Virus record (IMG/VR): IMGVR_UViG_3300005264_000636
Span: 1 to 22,187 of that record
Reading direction: 5' to 3' (one strand)
Length of the DNA stretch: 22,187 nucleotides
Source: a virus
The notes under the pieces were generated by a model. The model made no database searches and was not told the origin of the DNA. It worked only from the letters and a program-made list of their open reading frames with translations. A program made the translations under genes and the position numbers. Of the stretch, positions 1 through 7,281 are shown piece by piece (position 1 is the stretch's first letter; the number at the start of each line of letters is the position of its first letter).

Positions 1-467
1 AATTTCTCTGATAACATTCTCATCATACTCATAGCTTTACCAACACGATTCCTACTCAACATTTTAAACGGCTCATCCAAAATAAAAATTGGTCTTGTTG
101 TTTTGTTCAATGCCCAAAATGCAACTCTAAGAGCAAAACTAACAACGTCTATAACCCCACCTCCAACAGAATCTATAGGTTTCATTTTAATACCATTCCT
201 AATCAACCACAAATCTGCTTCGGTTTTACCACGTTTCTTAATGAACTCAAGTTGAAATTCATAAACATCTGATCCAAACACAATTTCTAACTTCTTTTGA
301 GTAGCTTCTGCCGCTTTTATAAAAATTAATTGTGTTTGTTCTAATGTTACTATCTGTTCCTTTTCTACCTCTAAATTTTCAAGCTCATTAGTTATACTTA
401 TCACAAGATGTTCTTGAGATGCCCTATCCTTTGTCAATTGTTTTCTAGCATTTTCAATAGCTGCCAT
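1..467 (-). CDS. SbcC/Rad50-like ATPase, C-terminal half (partial, runs off window)
   Basis: The reading frame opens with ATG at 467-465 and is still open at base 1, so the C-terminus is outside the window. About 60 residues of predicted coiled coil come first. They are followed by VGGGVIDVVSFALR, which matches the ABC signature region of SbcC/Rad50, and then RPIFILDEPF, the Walker B strand with its catalytic DE pair. There is no Walker A; that lies in the separate gene at 1615-2709, so the two proteins are probably the two halves of one Rad50-type head. The start lies 3 bases after the stop of the 77-aa gene, which suggests translational coupling. The family works with SbcD/Mre11 in processing DNA ends and in phage recombination-dependent replication. 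The two-gene arrangement is seen directly; joint function is inferred. Confidence 0.8.
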   Translation of the reverse strand, partial: MAAIENARKQLTKDRASQEHLVISITNELENLEVEKEQIVTLEQTQLIFIKAAEATQKKLEIVFGSDVYEFQLEFIKKRGKTEADLWLIRNGIKMKPIDSVGGGVIDVVSFALRVAFWALNKTTRPIFILDEPFKMLSRNRVGKAMSMMRMLSEK

Positions 468-470
468 GTA

Positions 471-704
471 TTACCACTCGTAAGATTTCCGAAGTTTTTT
501 AATACCTGATTCTAACTTGGCTTCTAATTCTGCCCCCTTCTTTTCTAATGCCTTAACTTCTCTATATCCCTCTTTCACTGTAGTTACCCCACAAGCTTTT
601 AATGCTTTCATCTGCTCAGAAAGAGTACCTTTCTTTTCCGCCTTTTCCTGTTTAGCTTGGGCAATTTGATCTTTCAACGAATTCAATTCTTTCAAAGCTT
701 TCAT
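471..704 (-). CDS. Small coiled-coil protein between SbcD and SbcC C-half
   Basis: This is a 77-residue, lysine- and glutamate-rich, almost entirely helical protein with heptad-like spacing. It has a central turn around LKACGVTTVKEG flanked by two helices, so it reads as a helical hairpin. It has no enzyme motif. It lies 2 bases after the SbcD stop and 3 bases before the SbcC C-half start, inside the split SbcCD locus. It could supply part of the missing Rad50 coiled coil or be an accessory subunit; this is inferred from position and composition only. Confidence 0.6.
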   Translation of the reverse strand: MKALKELNSLKDQIAQAKQEKAEKKGTLSEQMKALKACGVTTVKEGYREVKALEKKGAELEAKLESGIKKLRKSYEW

Positions 705-706
705 TA

Positions 707-1615
707 TTACCTCTCGTAGTATCTTCCAAGAATTTCTAATGCCTTATCTTCAACAGAAACGGAAACATTAGTTGTATCTAATATACTCTTAACATTTTTC
801 TCATAATCCAATTCCACTTCGTAATCCGATGACAACCCTTCCATGAAAACTTCTAAGTCCTCTTCTCGTTGCTTAACGCTACCCGCTAACTCTACATTCA
901 TAACTTCATCAAATGGATGATGTGGAATTATTAATCGTGTTATTTCCAAAGTTTCTGTATCAAACAAATAAACACTTGGTATATGTTCTCTTTGAATCAT
1001 AGAATTTCTCATAACTGAACCCGCATTTATAAGAACTCCACCATCCGATTCAATTACAAATGATTGATGATTGTCACCCGAAACGATTAAATTCATATCT
1101 GGATTATTCCAAAGCAACGAATTACCTTCGATAAAACCTTTATGTCCTGACCATAATGGACCGTCTTTAGTTACCATCCTATGAACAACCAAAATATTAA
1201 AGTTATCTGGATTTTTAGGAATTACATTATCTTCGTCCCACGATTGTCCATAAATTTCAGAATCTCCACAAACAGAAGACTCAGGTCCTAATAACGTAAC
1301 TGCTTGTGCTTCATCTAAAACTGTCAATTTTGCATCTTCTTTACGTCTATACTTCAAATCATGTTGACCATATACTGTAAGAATTGGAACATCTGTACTG
1401 TAACACAAGGACATAAGTTCTAATTCGGCCCAATTTGGAAGATCAGGGGCATCAAACATGTCTCCACCCAATAGCATTGCAGAACATTTATAAAATTCAG
1501 CTTGCTCCACAATCCACTCAAATTTTTCCATCAGAGTTTCGTAATAATTGTCTGTCCGGAATTTTGGTGATGTAATCCGAATATGTAAATCACTAAAACA
1601 TAAAAATTTAGACAT
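707..1615 (-). CDS. sbcD: SbcD/Mre11-like recombination nuclease (gp47-like)
   Basis: This 302-residue calcineurin-like metallophosphoesterase has the usual metal-binding motifs in order: SDLHI (D9, H11), GGDMFD (D52), GQHD (84-86, where the usual Asn of GNHD is Gln), VVH (H145) and SGDNH (D181, H183). Mre11/SbcD proteins form the nuclease subunit of the Rad50/SbcC complex, with 3'-5' exonuclease and hairpin-endonuclease activity; the phage T4 equivalent is gp47. The start ATG overlaps the stop of the upstream SbcC N-half (TAATG), as expected for tightly co-translated subunits. The Asn-to-Gln change in the third motif is worth noting, since that residue normally helps bind metal. Confidence 0.9.
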   Translation of the reverse strand: MSKFLCFSDLHIRITSPKFRTDNYYETLMEKFEWIVEQAEFYKCSAMLLGGDMFDAPDLPNWAELELMSLCYSTDVPILTVYGQHDLKYRRKEDAKLTVLDEAQAVTLLGPESSVCGDSEIYGQSWDEDNVIPKNPDNFNILVVHRMVTKDGPLWSGHKGFIEGNSLLWNNPDMNLIVSGDNHQSFVIESDGGVLINAGSVMRNSMIQREHIPSVYLFDTETLEITRLIIPHHPFDEVMNVELAGSVKQREEDLEVFMEGLSSDYEVELDYEKNVKSILDTTNVSVSVEDKALEILGRYYER

Positions 1616-2709
1616 TACTCAATCCACCTCGAATCATGGGTTTTCAACTCCCCACCACATAATGGACAAACCTCTAATTGTTCCATATACTCCGTAATCT
1701 GATCTGTTAACATTTGTACTCTTTCGTCAGCCTCATCTAAATCCTCAACTGTATTATCGATATCCAAAAGAATTATTTTTAAATCATTTAGCTTTTGTTG
1801 AATTTTCTTTCTTTCATCCCCAACAGCAATCAATAATTCCATTGACCGCTCTGCAGATATGATATAATCTATATTATCTATATCCTGTTCTGTTTTACTA
1901 ATACTATCCAAAATAGATACCAATAACTTTTTCTGCTTCTTATTATCCTCTAACTCTTGCAAATCCAAAAACAATTGTTCAGAATCTTTTTCAACTAATA
2001 ACCAACTATCAATCTCCTTAATCTTACCTTCTGTCTCTTCTATAAATTCTAATACATCGACGAATCTGTCATACTTTTGCAAACACTCTTTCTGCTCTTT
2101 TTCAAAATTTTCTAAATTTTCAACTAATACTTCAACATCATCTAAATGATCGTACTTAGAAAGTTTATCTTCCATTTCGGAAATTTTATTCTCAAGAAAT
2201 TTTGCCTCTCGTTTACTACTTCTAACATCACTTTGAACTTCTGCTATACAAAAATCAATGATATCTAAATTTGCTATTCGATTTAAAGTCTTTGCAACCT
2301 CACCAGATGAATCCTGTAATTGAAAATACTTTTCATGTTGTCCTTGAACATTTACATCATCTAACTTTATAAAATTACTAATCTCATTAGGTACATCAGT
2401 ACGGATAGCCTTAAACTCATCCGTACCTAATTTGTAACTATTCAATGTACCCTTCTTTATTCTTATTACTCTTTCATCTCCAAATACCAACGATACACTA
2501 GTTGCGTCCTTCTTACCTGCAAAATAACTCTGAAAAGCATTTCCCGTAGGTCGATTCTTAACAACCCAGTTTATTGCCCGGAATATAGCCGACTTACCTG
2601 AATCACTAGGACCAGTAATAGCATTAATACCTGGATGTAATGATAAAACGGTATTTTTATGAGATTGAAAATTTTTCACAACTACACGATCTAATATTTG
2701 ACGTTGCAT
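1615..2709 (-). CDS. sbcC: SbcC/Rad50-like ATPase, N-terminal half with zinc hook
   Basis: This protein of about 364 residues carries a Walker A loop, GPSDSGKS (about residue 33-40), then a Q-loop-like QGQHEKYFQLQ segment and a long coiled coil. It ends soon after CPLCGG, the CxxC zinc-hook motif that sits at the apex of Rad50 coiled coils. The descending coil, ABC signature and Walker B are absent here and appear in the gene at 1-467. ATG 2709 is preferred over ATG 2712 because it gives a better distance from AGGAG at 2717-2713. It is the first gene after the structured intergenic RNA at 2726-2788. The function expected from the family is ATP-dependent control of the SbcD nuclease. The truncation right at the hook is clear from the sequence; whether the halves assemble is inferred. 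Confidence 0.87.
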   Translation of the reverse strand: MQRQILDRVVVKNFQSHKNTVLSLHPGINAITGPSDSGKSAIFRAINWVVKNRPTGNAFQSYFAGKKDATSVSLVFGDERVIRIKKGTLNSYKLGTDEFKAIRTDVPNEISNFIKLDDVNVQGQHEKYFQLQDSSGEVAKTLNRIANLDIIDFCIAEVQSDVRSSKREAKFLENKISEMEDKLSKYDHLDDVEVLVENLENFEKEQKECLQKYDRFVDVLEFIEETEGKIKEIDSWLLVEKDSEQLFLDLQELEDNKKQKKLLVSILDSISKTEQDIDNIDYIISAERSMELLIAVGDERKKIQQKLNDLKIILLDIDNTVEDLDEADERVQMLTDQITEYMEQLEVCPLCGGELKTHDSRWIE

Positions 2710-2725
2710 CATTCTCCTAATTTAA

Positions 2726-2788
2726 TCCTGGACTGAGGATGGGGTTACAGGCCCCCATCCCTTAACCCCTGGCCTGGGGCATCCAGGA
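2726..2788 (-). ncRNA. GC-rich three-way-junction RNA element with complementary loops
   Basis: The 90-base gap before sbcC is far richer in GC than the rest of the window and folds neatly on the transcribed (minus) strand. P1 pairs 2788-2782 (UCCUGGA) with 2732-2726 (UCCAGGA). P2 pairs CCCC (2779-2776) with GGGG (2769-2766). P3 pairs GGAUGGGG (2760-2753) with CCCCAUCC (2744-2737). The P2 loop AGGCCA and the P3 loop GCCUGUAA share a complementary AGGC/GCCU tetranucleotide, so a loop-loop contact is possible. No U-tract follows, so it is a poor intrinsic terminator. The sbcC ribosome site lies about 9 bases downstream. The stems are read directly; that it is a functional RNA is inferred. Confidence 0.5.
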
Positions 2789-2799
2789 AACTGTATAAC

Positions 2800-3399
2800 T
2801 TAAACATTGAGTTCTTTGTTCCGAAGTTTCTTAGCTAACAAACACACAACATCTGGAGTTAACCACTCAAAGAAAATTTCCTTACGGATTAATTGTATCG
2901 TATGTTCACCAAAAGAAACCACAATAGCATATTCTGGACAAAGAAGACCTAAATACTCTTCAAATAATCTAATATGCTTTACGTCCATTGCTACTACAGG
3001 TACATGATAATCACGTTTAAAAATCAACATTGGGATGCGACTAGCCAATTCTGCATCACGTACTGTTTGTTCCCAAAAATCAATCAATACAAAATGTTTG
3101 ACTTTTTGATTCTTTCTTTTTGTATAATCCAATAAATCCAACACATCCCATGGAATATTTTTTACAGCCTTTGTCCCCTTCCTATTTTTTGAATATCCAG
3201 CTTTCAATTCTATACTAAATAATTGCAGTAATTCTTGACCCTCTGATGACTCACAAATGATATCTCCCAATTGAAACTTGTTACTATCCCTTCTATGACG
3301 TGTACGTTTTCTCCAGTACAAATCACTTCTCTTACCACCAGTAAACCAATCACTTAACTCTTTGGGTATTAATCGTTCAAAATCCTGTCCTTTTCCCAT
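2800..3399 (-). CDS. PD-(D/E)XK-type nuclease, possible Holliday-junction or recombination nuclease
   Basis: This is a 199-residue protein. FQLGDIICESSEG followed by FSIELKAGYSK gives the spacing of a PD-(D/E)XK active site, with D46, E64 and K66 as likely metal and catalytic residues and E8 as a possible extra acidic ligand. The N-terminus is rich in basic residues (WRKRTRHRR), which fits DNA binding. The gene starts at ATG 3399 after AAGAGGG and lies between the 5'-3' exonuclease and sbcC genes, so a role in recombination or replication-intermediate processing is likely. Holliday-junction resolvase is the family I would test first, but I cannot tell it from restriction-like or other PD-(D/E)XK nucleases by sequence alone. 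Confidence 0.6.
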   Translation of the reverse strand: MGKGQDFERLIPKELSDWFTGGKRSDLYWRKRTRHRRDSNKFQLGDIICESSEGQELLQLFSIELKAGYSKNRKGTKAVKNIPWDVLDLLDYTKRKNQKVKHFVLIDFWEQTVRDAELASRIPMLIFKRDYHVPVVAMDVKHIRLFEEYLGLLCPEYAIVVSFGEHTIQLIRKEIFFEWLTPDVVCLLAKKLRNKELNV

Positions 3400-3416
3400 A
3401 AATTCCCTCTTAGTAA

Positions 3417-3444
3417 AACAGCCGACAAACTCTGTTAAACCGGC
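3417..3444 (-). other. Possible H-type pseudoknot in the 82-base gap before the PD-(D/E)XK gene
   Basis: In the gap 3400-3481, GCCG (3444-3441) can pair with CGGC (3424-3421), and AACA (3436-3433) can pair with UGUU (3420-3417). The two helices interleave as in an H-type pseudoknot, shortly before the AAGAGGG ribosome site of the 2800-3399 gene. Each stem is only 4 bp, so chance is quite possible. I see no gene and no promoter in this gap. It does not match the preQ1-I riboswitch consensus as I know it. Confidence 0.2.
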
Positions 3445-3481
3445 CTTAGCCCCATGACAATCAATGATCTAGCAAACACCC

Positions 3482-4321
3482 TTATACTGGCCTACCCGGC
3501 TGCAAATTAAACCTTTGTACCCAAGTATTCATCTTCTTCTCTGACAAAAAAGAACCAAATCCCATATCAGAAAACTCATCGATAAAATCAAGTTCAAAAA
3601 GTTCATCTGGTTGTAATGTTATATCGATATCATCTGTTAATGGTAATTGTACAACTTTTAAATTTTCTTCAACCAACTCCGTTGAATTATTTATTGTTTC
3701 TAATTTCTTTCCTTTAACCAATTCTCCATTCAAATACCGAATAGCTGTCTTCTCACCAATTCCTACTAACCCACCAACATTATCAGTAGAACATCCAACA
3801 AGAGCTTTAACATTAACCCATTCCTCAGACTCAATTCCATACTTCTCTATAAACCAATCTTTGTCTAAAATCTTCTTAGTAGCCGGATTATAGATTTTTG
3901 AATAATCAAATAATTGATACAAATCTTGATCTGATGAAACTACAATATACTCATCAGGGAAAGTCTTAACTATGTACGCAATCAAATCATCTGCTTCCAA
4001 CCCTGTTTTCATAAAAATATTCTTAAATCCAAGATTTGGTAAAATCGATGTTCTGAGTTCTGTAAATTGTCGAAACGCATCAGCATTTTCTTTCTTTTCT
4101 TCTTCGGTCAAATCCTGACGTCTATTTGCCTTGTATTCAGGTCGAAGAAGTGTTCTATAAGATTTACGACTATCCCAACAAAAAATAAAATCGGAAGAAT
4201 TGAGAACTTTGGAAAATGAAAGTATCTGCATCATAAATCCAAAAGACACCCCGTCATCTAAAGCTCCATTCACAAACTTAGCACGATAAGCAATATTATT
4301 TGAATCTAAAATAATTTTCAT
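3482..4321 (-). CDS. 5'-3' exonuclease / flap endonuclease (FEN family)
   Basis: This 279-residue protein shows the FEN/PIN-like acidic cluster: D6 in ILDSNN, D50 in CWDSRKSYR, the basic PEYKANRR arch segment, GLEADDL (E109, D111, D112), SSDQD (D131, D133) and STD (D180). A helix-3-turn-helix, VGIGEKTAIRYL, follows. This is the complete domain order of the exonuclease domain of Pol I and of T4 RNase H or T5 D15. In the phage it would remove RNA primers and trim flaps for the neighbouring Pol I-type polymerase, which has no 5' nuclease domain of its own. Its start overlaps the RecA stop by 4 bases (ATGA). Confidence 0.9.
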   Translation of the reverse strand: MKIILDSNNIAYRAKFVNGALDDGVSFGFMMQILSFSKVLNSSDFIFCWDSRKSYRTLLRPEYKANRRQDLTEEEKKENADAFRQFTELRTSILPNLGFKNIFMKTGLEADDLIAYIVKTFPDEYIVVSSDQDLYQLFDYSKIYNPATKKILDKDWFIEKYGIESEEWVNVKALVGCSTDNVGGLVGIGEKTAIRYLNGELVKGKKLETINNSTELVEENLKVVQLPLTDDIDITLQPDELFELDFIDEFSDMGFGSFLSEKKMNTWVQRFNLQPGRPV

Positions 4322-5460
4322 CTTGCAAACCGACGTTTTCGTTTCAATTTTACAGAATCTTCTCTATTATTCCAAACCTGCTGTACAATGTCGAATAAAT
4401 CGTCAACGAGACCTTCATCTTCAATAGAACTAATCAACTTTGCTTTTGTAGCCTGAATATCAAACTCAACCGCATCGATCTTCTGTGACCCTTTCTGTTT
4501 CTTTTTTTCTTCGTCAGTCAAAAGTTTTCTTTTCTTTGATTCTTTCTTTGGCTTGATTTTTTTCCAGTGAACTGATTCAAGCAAGAAATCAACACAACTT
4601 CCTATGTCATCTACGCCATAATCATAAAAAATTGGAAATGTGACATCTCTTTTCTTACCAGTAAGTTTGTTCTTGGTAACCTTTGCCCCTACCCAATTTC
4701 CAATATTCAACCCTTTACTTTTTTCTGCCTGCAAAACAGCAAGCCAAATTTCATGAGTAGAATAAAATTTCAAAGCTTTTCCACCAGATCTTGTTTTAGG
4801 CTGAAACATAGCCCCAAAACCAATGTTATCGCGAGTTTGACTCACGATTAAAACCAAAGACTTACTATCAGCTACTCTACCCTTTATGACTCTTAGTATT
4901 TCAGATGCCATTCTTGGCTTTTCGGTTTTATAAGAACCTTTTTTATCTTTCTTCTTTTTCTTATAAGCTACCGATCTTTCTTGCTCAGCCTCAGACGTAA
5001 GAGAATCAAAACTGTCAAGGACATAAATTACTGGTTCCGGTTTGTCTAATTCAACTAATACATTTCCATAAAATTCTTCAATAGTTTCAGAAGCATCTTC
5101 ATCCATAACTTCTAATCGATTGACCAACTCAGATCCAAATAACTCCTCTATATCGAATTCATTAGCCCTTTCCGCATCATCGAGTACCAATCTATGTTTA
5201 TCAAATCTTGACATATAACACATTTCGGCTAACCCTGTAAGGACGAGAATCGACTTTCCACTAGAGCTATCACCGATAAGATTAACAATTTTCCCTGCTT
5301 TATATCCACCATCTATCCTATCAGAACAGGCCAAATTTAACATAGCAGATCCTGTGGGAATATAAAGCAGAGGACTTTTTACCTCCTCAACAGGGGAAGA
5401 GATGTTAGCTTCAACTTCGCTAGCAAACTCCCCTGCAGATTTACTTCGTCTATTCAGCAT
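4318..5460 (-). CDS. recA: RecA/UvsX-like strand-exchange recombinase
   Basis: This 380-residue RecA-fold ATPase has Walker A GDSSSGKS (63-70), Walker B VIYVLDSFDSL and the L2-like region SQTRDNIGFG...RSGGKALKFYST. These are followed by KVTKNKLTGKKR and a YGVDDIGSCVDFLL segment, as in RecA and phage recombinases. A strongly basic insert (KKKKKDKKGS) lies in the loop after Walker B, and the C-terminal third is lysine-rich. The length fits RecA/UvsX (340-400 residues). It starts directly after the ssDNA-binding-protein stop (TAG then ATG) and is followed by the exonuclease. With the upstream UvsY-like and gp32-like genes it forms a T4-like recombination set. No intein is present, although this family often carries one. 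Confidence 0.88.
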   Translation of the reverse strand: MLNRRSKSAGEFASEVEANISSPVEEVKSPLLYIPTGSAMLNLACSDRIDGGYKAGKIVNLIGDSSSGKSILVLTGLAEMCYMSRFDKHRLVLDDAERANEFDIEELFGSELVNRLEVMDEDASETIEEFYGNVLVELDKPEPVIYVLDSFDSLTSEAEQERSVAYKKKKKDKKGSYKTEKPRMASEILRVIKGRVADSKSLVLIVSQTRDNIGFGAMFQPKTRSGGKALKFYSTHEIWLAVLQAEKSKGLNIGNWVGAKVTKNKLTGKKRDVTFPIFYDYGVDDIGSCVDFLLESVHWKKIKPKKESKKRKLLTDEEKKKQKGSQKIDAVEFDIQATKAKLISSIEDEGLVDDLFDIVQQVWNNREDSVKLKRKRRFAR

Positions 5461-6621
5461 CTATCCTCTCCGACCCCGGCCTCTACGAGTCTTTTTCTCT
5501 TCTTTCTCTTCTTTTTTCTCTTCTTTTTTCTCTTCTTTAAATTTGATCCCAGCTCTAGCACAAGATTTCCACTCATCACAATCTTCACACTGATCTAACT
5601 TATCAGTGTCCTTACCAAATACACCTCCACCAGGACATTTATTATCTAACGATTCCGGTTCCGATTTTGACCTTCTACCTCCACGACCACGCTTAGGTTC
5701 GGATTCAGGTTCCGGTTCCGGTTCCGGTTCCGATTTTGACCTTCTACCTCCACGACCACGCTTAGGTTCGGATTCAGGTTCCGGTTCCGATTTTGACCTT
5801 CTACCTCCACGACCACGCTTAGGTTCGGATTCAGGTTCCGGTTCCGATTTTGACTCTCCACCCTCCTCTTCTTTCAATGCACCCCAATATGCTTCATACA
5901 ATTCATCATAGGTCGGAATCCTTAGCAAATCATCCAAACAAATTGCTTCGTCCATAGTTTCTTCATCAATCTCATAATCCCGATCAACAAAAGTATGACC
6001 AATAAACGAAGTATTAGTCTGTCCTGCCCCTTCTCTAGTAAATTCTATTGTTTTACCATCCATATCCGGACTTGCAAAAGCTACGGGTTCACCTGTAACT
6101 CCACCTCTACGTCGTTTCGGAGCAGCCAACTTAGTAAAAAATCTCTCACTAAACCATCTAGACACTTCCCAAATCTGAACACCTTTCTCTTCTTCTTCTG
6201 TCGTATCATAAACAATAACATTATAAACGCATCTATTTTTAGGATACAGCTCTTTAATCAAATCATCATCTGCACCCTCTTGTTTCAACACTCTTCTATG
6301 CTCACAAATTGGACAAGGTTTATTATAATTCTCAGCAAGACAAAGATAAGATCCTTCTGCGGCTCCAACCCTCTGATGAACCTTAACCTCCAAAACATAT
6401 CCAAGTTCACCTTCTTTAACATGTGGATCAAATTCACCAACATCGTAAGGAATAATGTCCATACTGTGATCTCCTTCCTTACACTTCCAAAAATTCAAAT
6501 CACCATAGTCATGGTCATCCCTAAAAATAGTAATATACCCACCACCAGACTTCCTATTGGTGCTCTCCTGAGTTCTTTTCTTCAACGCTTCTGCCATTGC
6601 TTTTCGATCTCTTTTCGCCAT
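5461..6621 (-). CDS. Single-stranded DNA-binding protein, gp32-like, with repeat-bearing tail
   Basis: The protein has 386 residues. The N-terminal 250 residues resemble phage gp32-type ssDNA-binding proteins and include a zinc-binding cluster around CLAENYNKPCPICEH (C94, C103, C106, H108). Residues about 255-320 hold three and a half copies of an SKSEPEPESEPKRGRGGRR-type repeat. A second Cys cluster, CPGGGVFGKD...CEDCDEWKSC, follows. The protein ends in a highly charged EEKKEEKKTRRGRGRRG tail rather than the purely acidic tail of T4 gp32. It would coat ssDNA during replication and recombination and cooperate with the RecA and UvsY-like neighbours. The start follows GGAGGG at 6632-6627. The ssDNA-binding role is inferred from the domain pattern and locus. 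Confidence 0.75.
   Translation of the reverse strand: MAKRDRKAMAEALKKRTQESTNRKSGGGYITIFRDDHDYGDLNFWKCKEGDHSMDIIPYDVGEFDPHVKEGELGYVLEVKVHQRVGAAEGSYLCLAENYNKPCPICEHRRVLKQEGADDDLIKELYPKNRCVYNVIVYDTTEEEEKGVQIWEVSRWFSERFFTKLAAPKRRRGGVTGEPVAFASPDMDGKTIEFTREGAGQTNTSFIGHTFVDRDYEIDEETMDEAICLDDLLRIPTYDELYEAYWGALKEEEGGESKSEPEPESEPKRGRGGRRSKSEPEPESEPKRGRGGRRSKSEPEPEPEPESEPKRGRGGRRSKSEPESLDNKCPGGGVFGKDTDKLDQCEDCDEWKSCARAGIKFKEEKKEEKKEEKEEKKTRRGRGRRG
5661..5852 (-). repeat. Tandem 57-bp repeat (one unit 69 bp) inside the ssDNA-binding-protein gene
   Basis: A unit beginning CCGATTTTGACC on the plus strand recurs at 5661, 5730, 5787 and 5844, giving periods of 69, 57 and 57 bp. The repeats are close to identical at DNA level. 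They keep the frame and encode alternating acidic SEPEPESEP and basic KRGRGGRRSK blocks. The longer period comes from extra TTCCGG hexamers that add proline-glutamate pairs. This points to recent slippage or unequal recombination. Confidence 0.95.
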
Positions 6622-6748
6622 TTTTACCCTCCAAATTTTTTAATTCAAAATAACTTCTAAACACTGCACTCGATAACATCCTTACTAACACATACAAACC
6701 AATGAAACTGAGTATAGCAAAAAGTACCCATTTCCAAAACTCAATCAC
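6554..6748 (-). CDS. Small single-pass membrane protein (GTG start)
   Basis: This 64-residue protein starts at GTG 6748 after AAGGAG with a 6-base gap. The GTG overlaps the UvsY-like stop (GTGA). Residues 5-28 (WKWVLFAILSFIGLYVLVRML) form one transmembrane helix, followed by a basic, polar tail. The last 68 bases overlap the start of the ssDNA-binding-protein gene in another frame, so the tail sequence is constrained by that gene. I do not recognise a family. The good ribosome site and coupling argue for a real gene; its role inside a recombination operon is unknown. Confidence 0.55.
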   Translation of the reverse strand: MIEFWKWVLFAILSFIGLYVLVRMLSSAVFRSYFELKNLEGKNGEKRSKSNGRSVEEKNSGEHQ

Positions 6749-7227
6749 GTTGTTCTCCTTCTTAACGTTTTCCTAACATTCTCCGAAACATCCTTACTAG
6801 ACATCTCTCTCGCCTTCTCAGAAATCTTGGGTTCTGAATAATACTCTCCAATCCACAAAGACGTTTCGGCTTCTAAGGCCTTCTTCTTATGCTCCATTGC
6901 CTCTTTTACACCACCAAGAATATTAACATCCTTCTTTGCTTGCAAATAATCTTCTGTTGCGTCCTGAAAATCATCTGTATCAATAATTTCATTTGTAATA
7001 GCGGCTTCTGTTGGTTTCTTACCTGTTGAGTATCTTCTCCTGATTTCAGTATCTAACTGAGCCTTAATCAAATCCAACTTTTCTTTTAACCTATCTCTTT
7101 CATACACCGCTTCAGAATACCGTTCCGCCCACTTCATATAAATTGATGGTTGGTCCTCCCATTCTACATCTAGTCGATGTTTGTCAATCGATAAATCTTC
7201 TTGATATTCAGTTCTTTCGTCTGCCAC
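6745..7227 (-). CDS. UvsY-like recombination mediator (putative)
   Basis: A helical protein of about 160 residues. The N-terminal part, DKHRLDVEWEDQPSIYMKW, followed by a long charged helix, resembles the layout of UvsY-type mediators (T4 UvsY has a similar IDSTKLQYEA...LYSKW stretch). UvsY loads the recombinase onto gp32-coated ssDNA, which fits its position just upstream of the ssDNA-binding-protein and recA genes. I choose GTG 7227, not ATG 7242. GTG 7227 has GAGAGGAG 5 bases upstream, while ATG 7242 lies at the expected transcription start with no leader or ribosome site. It is the first gene after the promoter at 7248-7277. The similarity is weak, so the assignment is tentative. Confidence 0.5.
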   Translation of the reverse strand: MADERTEYQEDLSIDKHRLDVEWEDQPSIYMKWAERYSEAVYERDRLKEKLDLIKAQLDTEIRRRYSTGKKPTEAAITNEIIDTDDFQDATEDYLQAKKDVNILGGVKEAMEHKKKALEAETSLWIGEYYSEPKISEKAREMSSKDVSENVRKTLRRRTT

Positions 7228-7247
7228 AATAACTCCTCTCATTTTTT

Positions 7248-7277
7248 ATTATAAACCATTCAGACTAGATCTGTCAC
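7248..7277 (-). promoter_or_regulatory. Sigma-70-like promoter for the recombination operon (copy 1 of shared element)
   Basis: On the minus strand GTGACA (7277-7272, a one-mismatch -35) is followed by an 18-base spacer and a perfect TATAAT (7253-7248). The spacer holds an interrupted palindrome, CAGA-TCTAG-TCTG. The same element with one mismatch over about 28 bases occurs at 18335-18364. It sits in the short gap after the clamp-loader gene and would drive the UvsY-like, ssDNA-binding-protein, recA, exonuclease and sbcCD genes. Confidence 0.8.
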
Positions 7278-7281
7278 ATTT

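Noticed and set aside
2726-2788. Intrinsic terminator, tRNA or purine riboswitch
   Set aside because: No U-tract follows, there are only two hairpins within the outer stem and no CCA or anticodon arm, and the junctions do not match the purine riboswitch consensus.
4318-5460. Intein in recA or in the helicase
   Set aside because: Walker A, Walker B and L2 regions are continuous, and no Cys1/His-Asn block pair is present.
5661-5852. Regular repeats as a CRISPR array
   Set aside because: Units are contiguous, in frame and coding, with no unique spacers.
5606-5911. Plus-strand open frame rich in GSGSDFDLLPPRPR repeats
   Set aside because: It is the antisense shadow of the tandem repeats in the ssDNA-binding-protein gene; it has no ribosome site and lies opposite a well-supported gene.
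5995-6660. 221-codon plus-strand frame opposite the ssDNA-binding-protein gene
   Set aside because: It is a low-complexity, Phe/Ile/Asn/Ser-rich antisense translation of an AT-rich gene without a ribosome site.
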